64,000 nt of DNA from Synaphobranchus kaupii. Lineage: Eukaryota > Chordata > Actinopteri > Anguilliformes > Synaphobranchidae. Shown piece by piece: positions 12,212 to 23,600 of the stretch. The notes beneath the pieces were generated by a model. That model was not told where the DNA came from. It ran no database searches and saw only the letters and a list, made by a program, of their open reading frames with translations. The stretch's first letter is position 1, and the number at the start of each line of letters is the position of its first letter. The stretch lies in NCBI GenBank assembly GCA_029718625.1, contig CM056377.1, positions 36,284,457 through 36,348,456 on the forward strand. Reading direction: 5' to 3'. The position numbers were made by a program, and so were the translations under genes.

Positions 12212-14735
12212 CCTTAAAACATTAATTACTTAAGGAAAGTAGTCCTGAACAGGAATTATTCCATTGAATATGCTGAAGTTCTTAAAAAGACATTTATTTC
12301 TTATAACTTGCAACCATTTATTCTGTGGTAATGGTGCTAACCCTTACTGTAGATCTTCCATATGTATCTAGATTGGAATGCACAGTATTGTCGGGGAAGC
12401 GAGGATTAAGTAAAAATGCTTATAATTCTGAATCCAGCAGTTCCAGCACTGAATGCCCTCGTTAAATTGCCCAGCACTCTGAATACTGAATACAAGCGAT
12501 ATCATATGCCAAAACCCCTCACTCACCCGTACATTTAATTATATTTGATGGATTTAATTGATTCATTATTATTAAAAATGACAATCATAAATTAAATCGC
12601 CTAATTCGTTGATAGGTAAGTCGAACAGTAACCTGGTGGATCAACCGACAAGTCAAAACGAAGTCTAAATCAGGTCTTATGATTGAGTAGTTTTATTACA
12701 GGAAAAGGTCAATTGGAATAATGAGCTGTAATCATACATTCATTGATGAACATATGCTCACTGCTTATAATTTAGAAATAGAAAGAAGACATTCAAACAT
12801 TAAATTGGAATTACCAGTAAAGAGAGAGAGATCAAGCAGAATTTCAGCACTGGATGAATAAAAGAAACGCCAGCTATAAAACTCAGAGAAACGTCTCTGT
12901 CTGTAGACTCCAGGAATTCTGCAGCGCTTCGCTCACAGAACTTTCACACTCCACAGCCCCCAACTTAGTTCGCCGACCAAACAAAAACCCCAGTAAAAAA
13001 AAAGCCAAGTTTCTCCTTCGGCTTCACCATAAATACCTTTCTCTCCAAGCATTGAGGACCTGTGCCCAGATTGGGTGATGTGAGGTAAAGTTTGGAAGGA
13101 GGGGGGTAGGTGATCAGATTCCTTTATGACCAGAATGGCTCTTTCAATAGCTAACAAATTCACTCATTAATTAATGTGCACTTATGTTGCTCAAAACAGG
13201 GCTAAGCGTAAGCACCATGAAATTATTATTGAAATATTCAGGGTTTTAGCCTCTTCTTAACAAGTTCAAACATGATTATAGTGTGCTACAGATTATAGTG
13301 GGCTACAGTTAAGCCAGTAGGTGAAATATTACATTTCAGGCTAAATATTGCATCCATGCTTATTGACATTAAGACTTTTAACTGATGATTTCAATTGAAT
13401 GTAACAGATTGGCATTCAAATTTAAAATGGAAAGTAAACCATGTGGCCGTGTGGTATTCTCTGGCCACGCTGGGCTTTGACCTCAGGAATACTTTTGTGT
13501 CCTGGTCTTTCTCCTCAACAGGGAGAAGGACATCCTGGCCAATCTAAGATTTAGATTAGGACAGAGAGAGAGAGAGAGAGAGAGAGCAACAGACATTAAA
13601 GACAACATTCCGACAGTATCCACTGTGGCGTAGCAAAAGAAAAGTATGAAATTCTCTTGAGGTTGCCTGTATGTAGCCTCATGTTAAGTTGTTGACGAAA
13701 CTCTGAAGAATCAGTGTCCGGTGTTATATTATGACTTCCTCAAGTGTGGTGGATGTATTTTCCAGTTATTAAAGGACCATATCCTTTTTATCCTAAACCA
13801 TTTTCAGGAATCTTCAGCATTGGCCAGTTAGGCTATGCCAACTTTCATATAAACTGGGTTTTAGCTGTAGCTAATGGCCTCTGTGTAACGTGCCAAAATC
13901 ATCCCAGCTTACCCCAAATACCTCAACACAACCAATTGCAGAATCAGGGAACATGTGCATAACATAACATGTGCATTTACTAATGTTGGGTTGTGCGGGG
14001 AGGGGGGATTGACAATGCCTGCATCTTAGAGTGGATTAGTCTTTTTAAGTGGAATGAAAACGAAGAGGAAGCAGAATGAAGTCAAATACCCTTACCGTTG
14101 ACTTCTAATCCGCCATGTTGCGCGTGCTTAGTGCTCGCAGTGGACTGGGGCGAGACAGAGCGAGGGACAGGGCAGAGAGCGACATACCTCTATCACAAGG
14201 ATTATCGTCTTGGTCAGGTCATGCAGTCTGTCAACAGCACAGCGATAACATCCCTGCGTGTCCCGCTCAGAAACGGTGAACCAGAGCACCTAGCGTTTCA
14301 TGTCATGCCTAGATCTCACCCACTGCATGAAGGCACATCATCTCGGTTCAGAGGTGCACTGTGCTATACGTTTCTTTTTAAAAGGGAGCACACTCATAGC
14401 TACAGTTGACACGCAGACTGAATTATTAAAGGTTTCCTTTTTTTATTCCAACTCCTGTTGTGCCACCACCAACTCCTGTTAGCATTAATTTACAGTAAAC
14501 AGGAGTTTATAGTCCAGTTAATTGACACACTGTAATATTGTAAGGCTCCTTCAACTACGAAATTGTAAGGAACTGATTACAATGCAATACTTTTTACGTT
14601 GGCTGAATTTAGATTCTTCTTTGGATTACAAATTCTAAGCTCCGATGACAAGCCTTTTCTGTTGGCACAGCAACAATCAATACATAGTAAAATTGTAAGA
14701 CTAATAGGTCCAGTAAAATAGGCATGGAAAAATTC
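12212..14735. other. Intron sequence, no gene seen
   Basis: No exon recognised. A (GA)n tract lies at 13560-13586 and a small tandem duplication (attatagtgtgctacag) around 13275-13315. Bases 14080-14300 are slightly richer in CG than their surroundings. Confidence 0.45.
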
Positions 14736-14737
14736 CA

Positions 14738-14845
14738 TCCATCCATCCATTTTCTATAGCGCTTACTCCTGGTCAGGGTTGCAGGGGGGCTGGAGCCCAT
14801 CTCAGTATGCATTAGGTGGGGCTGGCCAGGATTCGAATACGGTAC
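14738..14845 (+). repeat. Fish interspersed repeat fragment (CCATCCATCC type)
   Basis: The block 'ccatccatccattttctatagcgcttactcctggtcaggg...' is a widely dispersed fish repeat end, probably the terminal part of a non-LTR retrotransposon. Only about 100 bp are present and the parent family cannot be fixed by eye. Confidence 0.5.
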
Positions 14846-14984
14846 ATTCTTGTTGTGAGGAGACAACGCCCTCCCATGGAAAAATGTAATCTTGACATAG
14901 TACTCTTATTGGTTTTACAGCCTCATTAACTTGATGATGTGTGCTGTTTGGGGACACTTATGTATTTGTTTATTTTATATATTT

Positions 14985-15115
14985 ATATATGTAAATGTAC
15001 TGTATATGCATAGATAGACAGTTCAATACATACAGTATGTAAATGTACTGTATATGCATAGATAGACAGTTCAATACATACATGCGTACATGCATGTATA
15101 CATGCGTACATACAT
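14985..15115. repeat. Tandem duplication of about 54 bp and (TACA)n
   Basis: The segment beginning 'tgtaaatgtactgtatatgc' and running through 'agacagttcaatacatac' occurs twice in a row, followed by a degenerate tacatgcg repeat. Confidence 0.8.
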
Positions 15116-15930
15116 AAAATACATTAAAATGACACGTATAGGAAGAGACAGATGGTCTGAAAGGACCTGTAATCCCTGTAGAGTTCTCCTGTTTTTCACG
15201 TTGAGATTACCGGCTGGTCCAATCTCTGCTAAAGCCTCACTCCTTTGATGCAAGTGACTGGCAGTGTGGCAGCAGTGTGAGCAGGAGTGTGTGTATGTGT
15301 GTGTGTGCAAGCCACTGTGTCACTGCATCGCTCACCTGGCACTCCAGACGTTAGACGTTACCCGTGCGGGTCTTTTCTCACCCCACGTCCAGCAAGGTAA
15401 GAGAGGCAGGGTTTGAGGGGGAAAGGGAAAAGTTACGCTCCTTCTGATGTCTACTCGTTTTCCATCAATGGAATGTGATAGAAAGTAAGGGAACTGCGTC
15501 TGAGTGACGCATTCTGGCACATCGTTTTATCTCGCCTTCCACGTCAATCGCAGCTAAACAATCTTATCTTACTGCAAACTAGAGGAATTTTTGGCTGAAT
15601 TTGGAGAATTGTTACACATTCAAATGAATGGCTCTGTTTTTTATTGAGGTTCACAATAGAATGTTGGTTTAAAATAAGGTTTCATTTACATGGTGCATTG
15701 AATAGAGGTGCTTTTGTTTTCTAGTTTTACTTTCTCAATTGTTCTTTCGTCTTAGTTTTAAATGGTATTCAACGTTTCTTTTGAGTTTGACTGTATTTGT
15801 TCGCATTGTTTGAACATACAGGTTTCACCTTTGGTATGTTGAACTGATGTTTTAATTGCAGAACAGTAAAGTAAAAAAAGAAAGTAATAGTAACTGTAAT
15901 ATCCGTTGTCTCCTTTATTGGTTCTCTTCG
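15116..15930. other. Intron sequence, no gene seen
   Basis: A short GT-rich patch near 15290-15305 and ordinary intron-like sequence. No exon, RNA gene or transposon is recognisable. Confidence 0.45.
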
Positions 15931-15934
15931 TTCC

Positions 15935-16050
15935 TTTGTTTGTTTAGCCTTTTACATTTTATATGTCTGTGAAGCACTTTAAGGTACATTTTGTGTACAA
16001 AAGATACTATGCAAATAGTTAAAATAAAGTTCTTAATAGTTATAATACTT
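15935..16050 (+). mobile_element. Rex1/L2-type LINE 3' tail fragment
   Basis: The stretch 'ctgtgaagcactttaaggt...actatgcaaata...aaataaagttc' matches the short 3' UTR signature of CR1/L2-superfamily LINEs, with the same layout as the better preserved tail at 42410-42490. Only the tail is present. Confidence 0.55.
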
Positions 16051-16138
16051 ATAATAACACATTAAGTAGATATAGTTAATATCTGATGAGAATTTGATAA
16101 TAAATTAAGTTAAAACATGAAATAATATGTTAAAAAAG

Positions 16139-16179
16139 TTCTCTCTCTCTCTCATTCTCTCCTTTTGTTCTGGTGCCAG
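16139..16179 (+). promoter_or_regulatory. 3' splice site of ERG channel exon 3
   Basis: A long pyrimidine tract (CTCTCTCTCTCTC, ATTCTCTCC, TTTTGTTC) ends in gtgccag at 16179, giving a strong acceptor. The downstream reading frame continues a phase-1 codon. Confidence 0.85.
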
Positions 16180-16332
16180 GTGTATGCTTTCTGTGTCTGG
16201 TGGATGTGGTGCCGGTGAAAAATGAGGATGGCATGGTGATAATGTTCATCCTCAATTTTGAAGTCATGAATGACGACAAGCTGCAAGACCCCAACCAAAA
16301 CCACAAGCTGCCCCTCCCGTGGCTTTCCTCAG
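16180..16332 (+). CDS. kcnh2: ERG (Kv11) potassium channel, exon 3: end of PAS domain
   Basis: The exon encodes 50 whole residues plus split glycine codons at both ends (phase 1 in, phase 1 out). It reads [21 protein letters not shown] then FILNFEV, the last beta strands of the N-terminal PAS domain of ERG channels, followed by a short hydrophilic tail ending LPWLSS. In ERG channels this domain binds the cyclic-nucleotide-binding homology domain and slows deactivation. The donor is cag|gtac at 16332/16333. The preceding PAS exon and the first exon are not in the window, so the intron before this exon is at least 16 kb. KCNH2 and KCNH6 share nearly the same motif. I favour kcnh2 because of exon 1b at 48811. 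Confidence 0.93.
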
Positions 16333-16563
16333 GTACACCACACATCACTGCACTGGCGACTATGCACACCCTCTGTACCAGACATGGCTTCACTTTATAC
16401 AAGTATAAAAGTATTTGAAATAGTGCGGTATGTATACAAAAATACACTGATCAATGAACCGCCTTGACTCTCCCAAATAGGTTTTTCTGTTTCCTGTGAC
16501 AACATGATTTCACGCTAAGTTTCAAAAGCATGTAGCCTGATTCGGCTCAGCTACAGAAAAGCG

Positions 16564-16605
<42 letters not shown>

Positions 16606-16657
16606 ACTCTCTCTCTCTCTTCTCTCTCACTCTCTCTCACTCTCTCTCTCTGTGCAG
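16333..16657 (+). other. kcnh2: Intron 3 of the ERG gene, with (CT)n acceptor tract
   Basis: A 325-bp intron with gt...ag ends. Its last 90 bases (about 16561-16650) are almost wholly a CT microsatellite interrupted by CTCAC units, so the polypyrimidine tract of the next exon is itself a length-variable repeat. Confidence 0.9.
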
Positions 16658-17083
16658 GTCGGCCTCGGGGATTTAAGCTGCGTCTGCCGCTCCTACGGTC
16701 TCTCAGCAACAGTAAACAGTCCCTGCAGGAGGACCCCGAGGCGGGGCGCGCGCGGGATCCCCCTCAACCCAGCCACGAGTCCCTGGCCCTCGACGAGCTC
16801 CTGTCCCTACCCGAGCAGCCCCGCCCGGCGCCCCTGTGGCCCGAGGACCAGCGCGCCCTCCTCCTGGACAGCGAGCCGCACCTGTCCCTGCCCCTGCCCC
16901 TCACCCAGTCCTCTCCGCACCCGCTCCGCCTCAAACTCCAGGCCTCCGCGTCCAACTGCAGCCTGACGCACAGCCGCTCCCGGGAGAGCTTCCACAGCAT
17001 GCGGCGCGCCTCCTCCGTCGACGACATCGAGGCCATGCGGCCCGATTGGGACAGGAAGTTCCGCAACCGGCCCAGCAGCACAG
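16658..17083 (+). CDS. kcnh2: ERG (Kv11) potassium channel, exon 4: cytoplasmic linker
   Basis: 141 whole codons plus split codons (phase 1 at both ends). It starts GRPRGFKLRLPLLRSL, contains HESLALDELLSLPEQPRP and a proline- and leucine-rich low-complexity middle, and ends with SRESFHSMRRASSVDDIEAM. These are the landmarks of the linker between the PAS domain and the membrane domain in vertebrate ERG1. The SLALDE and RRASS-DDIEAMR segments are especially close to human KCNH2. RRASS is a basophilic kinase motif, and the matching site in human ERG1 is a known protein kinase A target. The exon is strongly GC-rich compared with flanking introns. Acceptor tgtgcag|gt, donor cacag|gtaggg. A different plus-strand frame (16836-17087) is also open but is a shadow of this exon. 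Confidence 0.93.
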
Positions 17084-17335
17084 GTAGGGCGGGGAGGAGA
17101 CGCCAGTCCTGAAAGTCTGGAGCTTGTGACTGTCCCGGCATCAATGAACTCGGAGTTAAACACACAATACAATGCAAATGTTTTTTTGCATTACAAACTA
17201 CTTCATATACCTTTACACAATGAGCAATGTTTGGATATTGTATGTCTATGTACTGTATGAAGTGTAGTGACATCACATATGCGACTTGTGATCATGACCT
17301 GTCATGACCTCTTAAATAATACAATTATCACGCAG
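17084..17335 (+). other. kcnh2: Intron 4 of the ERG gene
   Basis: A 252-bp intron with gt...ag ends. The acceptor context (aataatacaattatcacgcag) has an unusually poor pyrimidine tract. Confidence 0.88.
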
Positions 17336-17547
17336 GTGCCGTGAATCACAAGTCCAACATTCTCAACTCTACCTCCGACTCGGACCTCATGCGCTACCGT
17401 ACCATAAGCAAGATCCCACAGATCACCCTCAACTTTGTGGACTTCAAACCGGACCCCCTCATTGCCCTGCCTCCCGGGGAGATGGACATCATCGCCCCCT
17501 GCAAGCTGATAGACCGCACCCACAACGTCACCGAAAAAGTCACCCAG
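17336..17547 (+). CDS. kcnh2: ERG (Kv11) potassium channel, exon 5: pre-S1 linker
   Basis: Seventy whole codons after a split glycine. It reads [36 protein letters not shown], a variable proline-containing stretch, [11 protein letters not shown] and [12 protein letters not shown]. This is the conserved end of the ERG N-terminal linker just before the sequence leading into helix S1. The exon ends in phase 0 after Gln, exactly where human KCNH2 exon 5 joins exon 6 (VLSLGADVLPEY). The donor cag|gtagca departs from the gtaagt consensus, and a (GT)n patch follows at 17571-17592. Exon 6 was not found in the remaining 46 kb. Confidence 0.93.
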
Positions 17548-17592
17548 GTAGCACCCGCTTATGAGATTCGGGGTGTGTGTGTGTGTGTGTCT

Positions 17593-18055
17593 GTCTGTCT
17601 GTTTGAGGGTCCTCATTTTTGGGATGCACAGCGGCCTCACGCAGCCCAGGTGCACTCTCATAATTGATCAACATATGCACCAAGCCCCGTTACCAAGAGA
17701 AATCCAGAACTGCTCCATTTTTCGAGGGGACGTAACTGGGTTAACCTAATCCACTTACCAAATCCCTCCATGTTGTGCATGTTATAAATCACTGAACTGA
17801 TTGAATGAAGTGCTGATTGATAACCAGGGATTAAATGGCACCGGTTGATATTGTTGCTGCGTTTCTGAATGCCGTACTTTGATGTGTAATTGAATTAGGG
17901 GGATACAAATTGGCACACAAAGGTACTGCCTTAATTTTTTTGAGGGCAGCGCTGAATTTACTTTTCAGTCCGCAGACAGCACTTTGACACAATATCACAA
18001 TAGCAATGCCTGGATGAGCAGGGTTTTTTTTCCACAGAGTGCGCTCAAGAAAAGC
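17593..18055. other. Intron sequence, nothing seen
   Basis: Ordinary intron-like sequence after the GT patch that follows exon 5. Open frames on either strand show no domain. Confidence 0.5.
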
Positions 18056-18345
18056 TAGAATGAGGTGCGAAGAGGTGCATTTGGCAGCAACAGCGGCCGC
18101 ACGCCTATTCATCCTGTGATAACTGACTGGCTGGCATTTAATAACCGGCTGAGAACAGCGTTTTCACCGTTCCCGGCGAAGATGATGCACAGTAATGATC
18201 TCCGTAGAGCCAGCCGGCGGATGGAGTGCGCCACGTGCCCGTCTGACTGCGACCGCCATTATCATTATCGCCGCTGCTCATTCCCTTCCCGCGGAACAGG
18301 CACGTCACCCCTGAAGCGAGGCCGTTGTCGAGATTGTTCTCACCT
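18056..18345. promoter_or_regulatory. Candidate conserved non-coding element
   Basis: A non-repetitive block of mixed composition with CG-rich and AT-rich words side by side (cagcggccgcacgcc, attatcattatcgccgc, gataactgactggctgg). It has no open frame with domain-like sequence. The texture resembles vertebrate conserved enhancers, but there is no direct proof in a single sequence. Confidence 0.3.
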
Positions 18346-19200
18346 CCTGCTCTGAACAGGTGAATCTTTGTCGGGCTGGCGGGAGGTTGTCACGGAAACA
18401 TCTTGGATATTAAAAACGTGGAAAAATTGAAGGCGCGCGACAGTCGCACTCGAAGGGCAGGAGTGCGGCGCGTTACCCCGTCACTGAGAGCAGTCAGAGT
18501 TGCTTTGTTGGGATTGTATGGAAAGTCAGTTACTTCTCAATTACACAGCCGGTCCTTGTACAAATGTAGCGTTTCCACTGCGTTTCACGTTAGAGAATAG
18601 GCATTAGGAACGTTTTCCCTTCCTCGCTTGTGTGATTAGTGGTACGTCCTTGTTTGTGTGATTAGTGACATGTCGTTAAACTGGCATTTCAGTCCTAAAG
18701 CAGAGCGGTCGCTGTCACTGATGTACTGCGCTGTGGTCCGGTTCAAGCGGATTTGCTGAAGAATGGCGGTGACGGAGATGCGTCCAGTTCTGGAACACAG
18801 TGGGGTCAGCGGTGGCATCTAGAACTGCGGCTACGGCTCCAGATGGAGTGGCTGAGCAGAGCCACCAGCTGTGTCCCTAATTCATCAAACTGTATATTTA
18901 TTACCGCCGCGGAAGCTGCGCACCGGTATGCACACGGCTTAATCCGTGATGGGATTGTCAGCACTAAGCCATAATATCTGACTCGCCCAACCAGTCCGTT
19001 TTTAATTTCTGCCTTTTCAGTGAGCTTGAGTCACGTGCGGTTGCCGTGCGCCAAGTCTCTCAGTTCGAAACAAAACCTAATTTAATAACCAGCTGTTTTC
19101 ATAGTAGTTCAATCGACGTCCTGTGGATGGCGGCACCAACCAATGTAGCATTAGGTTTAAGCTTATACAGTCTATGGGTTTAAGTATAGTCCGCTGGAAG
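18346..19200. other. Intron sequence, nothing seen
   Basis: Mixed composition, with some CG-containing stretches near 18430-18480 and 18890-18930. There is a short repeated phrase (cttgtttgtgtgattagtg) around 18625-18670. No exon or transposon recognised. Confidence 0.4.
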
Positions 19201-19206
19201 ATGAAG

Positions 19207-19400
19207 GGCAGGGGTGTCAAACTCCAGGCCTGCAGGGCCGCAGTGTCTGCAGGTAATTGTGGTTTCCTTTCAACCAGCAGCCAGTGAAGGCCTTGAGAAC
19301 AAGGGGTGTGTACTCTTTAGCCATTCAATGACTTAAATTCACTCGTGCCCAAACACACCGAAAAGCAGCAGACACTGCGGCCCTTCTGGACTCAAAGAGG
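19207..19400. mobile_element. hAT-type MITE of fish (GGGTGTCAAACTCCAG family)
   Basis: It begins 'ggggtgtcaaactccaggcctgcagggccgcagtgtctgc' and ends with the partial complement 'agcagacactgcggcccttctggactca'. This is a very common fish non-autonomous DNA repeat with long inverted ends. No coding capacity. Confidence 0.6.
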
Positions 19401-20100
19401 GAGGAGTGCAGATGTAGGGGAACCAGTGATATTCTCTCTTCAGAGCAGGGAGACAGTTTATAACATGGGTGACATTCCTTCCTTTATGTAATTTCTGAGA
19501 GATCTGGCTACCGCTTCCTGCTGCTCACTAACTGACTTGCATGTGTGCAAATGTCTGACTTTAGCAAGGAATTGTGGAAAATCTGCATTGGAACTGGCAT
19601 TCGGTTTGGTGCACAATAGAACCAATTATGCAATTGATTATGAACCTTAACAGATGTCTGAGGTGAGCGTTTTGCGGAGTGTGCCAGGTTCTTGGCGAGT
19701 CCACTATCAGGGCACAGTGCAGGTGTTGCAGAAAGAAAAAGTCAACGGAACAACAAGGCCAGTTTGTGCTCCTTTCTTTCTGAGGATCAACAAACCGTGG
19801 GTTAACTGTGTTAACTTCACACTATTCAACTGCTTTATAAAGAAATTCCCAGTTAAAGTATACTATGAAAACAAATGCATTTATTTGTATTTTTATGGTG
19901 ATTGTAATAATGTTTAATAAACTAAATATTACAAAAACTATATAATAGTTCTTTATAAGTTTTAAAGTTGTATTTGTCGTATTATATTACGATTACTTTG
20001 CATATGACCATTATGAAACATAAAATAGCAATGTCATTTTTTTCAAATTTCACCCATAATGTCTTCATATATGTACATTACATACTTTTGGCTTTATTTC
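19401..20100. other. Intron sequence, nothing seen
   Basis: AT-rich intron-like DNA with no recognisable exon or repeat. The open frame at 19654-19917 has no domain-like sequence. Confidence 0.4.
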
Positions 20101-20102
20101 AC

Positions 20103-20698
20103 TTAAAGGCATACTAAACTTTGTTAGATCATAATGTTGTATAGCTACCTGGCCCCGATATGAGTTGTAATATTCCAGCTTACCTTTATGACTTGCTCCA
20201 GTGGCCAGAAACTGGCCGAGAAACTTTTTCTCTCTCCATTCACTCCCATTGCATAGCGAAACAGGTCTCAAAAGCACACTTTTAGCACATAAGAAGATCC
20301 GGTCGTTAGCTTATAACGGTCCCACTCACTTCCTGAAGCGTGCGTCAAGAAACAAACTGAGCAGCAAAGTAGCTAGCAACAGTTGCTAGTTCTCAGAAAA
20401 TAGTTCTTCAAAATCGAATCAATCAAAAATTGGTTCGAAAGTTTCAAATGCCCGGTTCCGCATGTCGGAACATATATCGGCATAATCTGCGATGTTTGCA
20501 TTCGTTTATGTGCTAAAAGTGTGCTTCTGAGACCTGTTTCGCCATGCAATGGGAGTGAATGGAGAGAGAAAAAAATTAATAAAACGTAAACAGTGACCAC
20601 TGGAGCAAGCCATGAAGGTGAGCTTGAATATTACGACTAATGTCTGTGCCAGGTAGCTATACAACATTATATTCTAACAATGTTCAGTATGCCTTTAA
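20103..20698. mobile_element. piggyBac-type foldback MITE
   Basis: TTAA flanks both ends (20103-20106 and 20695-20698), the invariant target of piggyBac elements. The ends are AGGCATACTAAAC and its near complement (gttcagtatgcct). Arms of about 200 bp pair over much of their length: 'gtgtgcttctgagacctgtttcgc' in the right arm is complementary to 'gcgaaacaggtctcaaaagcacac' in the left. The centre is unique. There is no transposase. Confidence 0.7.
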
Positions 20699-20699
20699 G

Positions 20700-23600
20700 C
20701 TCCATTTATTTTTCAAAAAACATTGAAACTTCAATTTGCACCATGCTTGTACAAAAGCCCTGCTTCCAAATATTGTTAGTCAGCAGCCAAGTAGTATTTC
20801 CACCCAGTTATTAGGATTACTGCGCTGCTGAGGTCCAAGGTTGCTGGGATTAATGGAAGTGTATCTCAGTCATTGAGAGCCAGATGCCACGCAGAGGATT
20901 GGGAGATGTGACGGGTATTGTTCTATGCAGGCAGCCGAGAAAACCAAGGCAGGGTGGATATCACATCATGCCTTCTGCACTCGTTACTCTCATTGTAGGC
21001 TACTGCGATGCCAAGATCAACACCTGCACTCTGAAGAAAGTTATTAATATTAAGGATACACAAAATGGAAATTCTGGGGCTAATATCAATCAGTGTCATT
21101 TGGCTGGTCATATTTGCCTGTGCCGGTACCTATCTGTTTTACATTATAGCAAAAATGCAAGCTTTAACCAAGATTCCACATCCATGGAAGATGTAGATGA
21201 GCACAGACTCTTATAAAGGAAAAATATAACATTTTAATGTAAGAAAATTATTTATTTAATTATTGTACTTAGTCCCTGCATCCTTGCTTGTGAGTTAAAT
21301 ATAAATTAAATACAAATAATAAAATATGTTCAGATTAGGTTACTATGATTACTTTATGAGTTGGTATTTAACTTAATTTACAGCAGCAGTAGTAAATCAA
21401 ATCCTTCACTTCCCTGGCGCACATAGGTTGCATAATCATATAGGCTTTTAAAATTTACCATAAACCGATGCAGTGCAACCCAAATTTGTTGCACATCTCT
21501 AATGAATAGGAAGATTTACTTTCTTTTCCCTGGCACATTTAACACGTTCCATATTGTGTGTGGTGTGTGTGTATTTTTTAAGCTACTGGCTTGCCATTGT
21601 TTCAGTAGTGCATAGTCGGTCATTTTAGTTTGATTGATCTGAGCTGGTGTGAGAAGCCGTGGGTCCTACAGTACAGTAAACTACCAAGCTCCTCCAGAGC
21701 ACAATTTTATGGCTTGTTTACTGTAATTTGCTGACAAGAAAGCCCTAGATCTTGTAGCTAATGTTCCCTTCGCTTTCAGAGTAGAATGGTGATCCACTGG
21801 GCCATGATGGTATTCTTCTTCCACCCTGATCACATTGCCTCAGTCCCAAAGACCTGATTGTGACTCTAGCTCTGTGTGGGCCATCAATGGGGCTGATGCC
21901 TAGCCCAGGGCCCTGGCCCTCGTGTCTAATCCTGCCTGCCCTCGTGCCCCGCTGCCCTGGTTAAGGAGGCTGCACGCTCTCCCCCGGTCATTATTTCCGC
22001 AGAACTGGTCGGGACCACCTCCCTTATTTACACCTGGCCAGGGAGCCGTGGTCGGCTGATTGCTTCTCCCCGCCGCTGGCTGCGGCCCCAGCGTGAGCGG
22101 GAACAGGCAGCTGACGTCAGAACCCCCAGCGGGGAAGGGGAGCGCGACCTGTGAGAGGGATATGTGACATCCCTTCCGCACGGAGGCCTGAGAGCACCGA
22201 ACTCACACCCCCACCCTCGCCGTCACCCTCAGCACCACCCTCTGCCCTTCCCTCCCCCTGTCCTGACCCATTTTTACCGCTGTTGCCCCATTAATCACTG
22301 TGGACCAGTCAGGAGGGGCCACAGCACTTCGTTCTCCTTGTTGCAGGAGAGTAATTGAACTGGATATGATTTGAGAGTGAGTGTAAACTGCATTGATTGT
22401 GCAGTAATTTACCTTCTTGTTAATTGGCAACAGGCCTTGGGCCTGACATGAGGGGTGGGAGTTTTTTTTAGACTTCATCCTAACTCCTGTCTTTCTTGAA
22501 TGGGTCTCCAGCAATATTTCAGTGCTCTGGGTTTCAGAGAAATCTTCTGTGACTTGTACAATACGGACTGTATAGGCTACTGTGCAAAAAAACTCCCTCA
22601 AGAGCCTCAATAATTCAGGTCTCAAAGACCATTTCAAAGCGCTGTATGGGGGCATCAGGGTGAAGCACAGTTTTTGTTCCTTATAAATATGGCCATATTA
22701 AACATTGAAATACAGTATATGATTTTTAAGAATGAATATAGTGCCTGCTGACTTTAATCCCATTTTACCATTTAGGACTTATTTTTGATAGTCTTTCCAC
22801 GTGTAACTTTTACAATTGAACATACAATAACCCCCTCTCTTCTTCAATGAGCTATTGGCTAATGGTGCTTGTCCTAGGCACTCAACTTTCAGCAGCTGTC
22901 TTTGGTCATCATGAAATCAGAATTCTTGAGGCTCTTTTTCACACACCCCCACTTGGGAGATGGTTGAGTCCACGCAGGCAGGCGGGGACCTGTGAGACCA
23001 ATCCATCAAGTGAGGTCTGGGGGGCGAGGAGAGTGGACAGCTTCATTTGGGGAGGCGTTGAGGTGAACCCGTTGATGACAAGGTGCTCCATCAATTCTGG
23101 AGCCTGCAGTGACCCCCGGCACCCCTGACAAACACACACAGAGTCGTACACTTACCATAGTCCTAGGCTCACTGTCCATATCTCTATTCTCAGTTCCTTC
23201 CTCACACAGAGCCACACTGGCTCTATCCTCATGTCCCCTTTTACCTCTGTCTTACTGTAGGGCTCTCCCCATCGCTGTACCTCTGTACACTCCTCCCTCG
23301 TTGTCTTCTCTCTTCTCTCTCTCCTCCTTCTCATCAGGCTATAAGTGCAGGAATGATATGCCCTAGAAAATAATGCTCTTAAGGTTTCATAAGCAGATTA
23401 AGGTCTGAATCGAAGGACTGGATTCAATCAACATTGGCCTTTACCTTTGACTTGCTATGAAACACAACAATTTTTTTTTTCTTCACAACCAGCTTGGTGA
23501 TTTCAGTGATCATCAAAATGAACTGTCTTTGTAAATAAAAATAATGCTTGCATTTATTTGTCAGTCAAAATGGCAAATTTTGACAAACAGAGAATTGCCT

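Noticed and set aside
1..16179. ERG exon 2 (first part of the PAS domain) expected upstream of exon 3
   Set aside because: I looked for the conserved NCAxIYCNDGFC segment and found none. The exon is likely further upstream.
16764..17276. Minus-strand frames opposite exon 4
   Set aside because: Shadows of the GC-rich ERG exon, with no independent signal.
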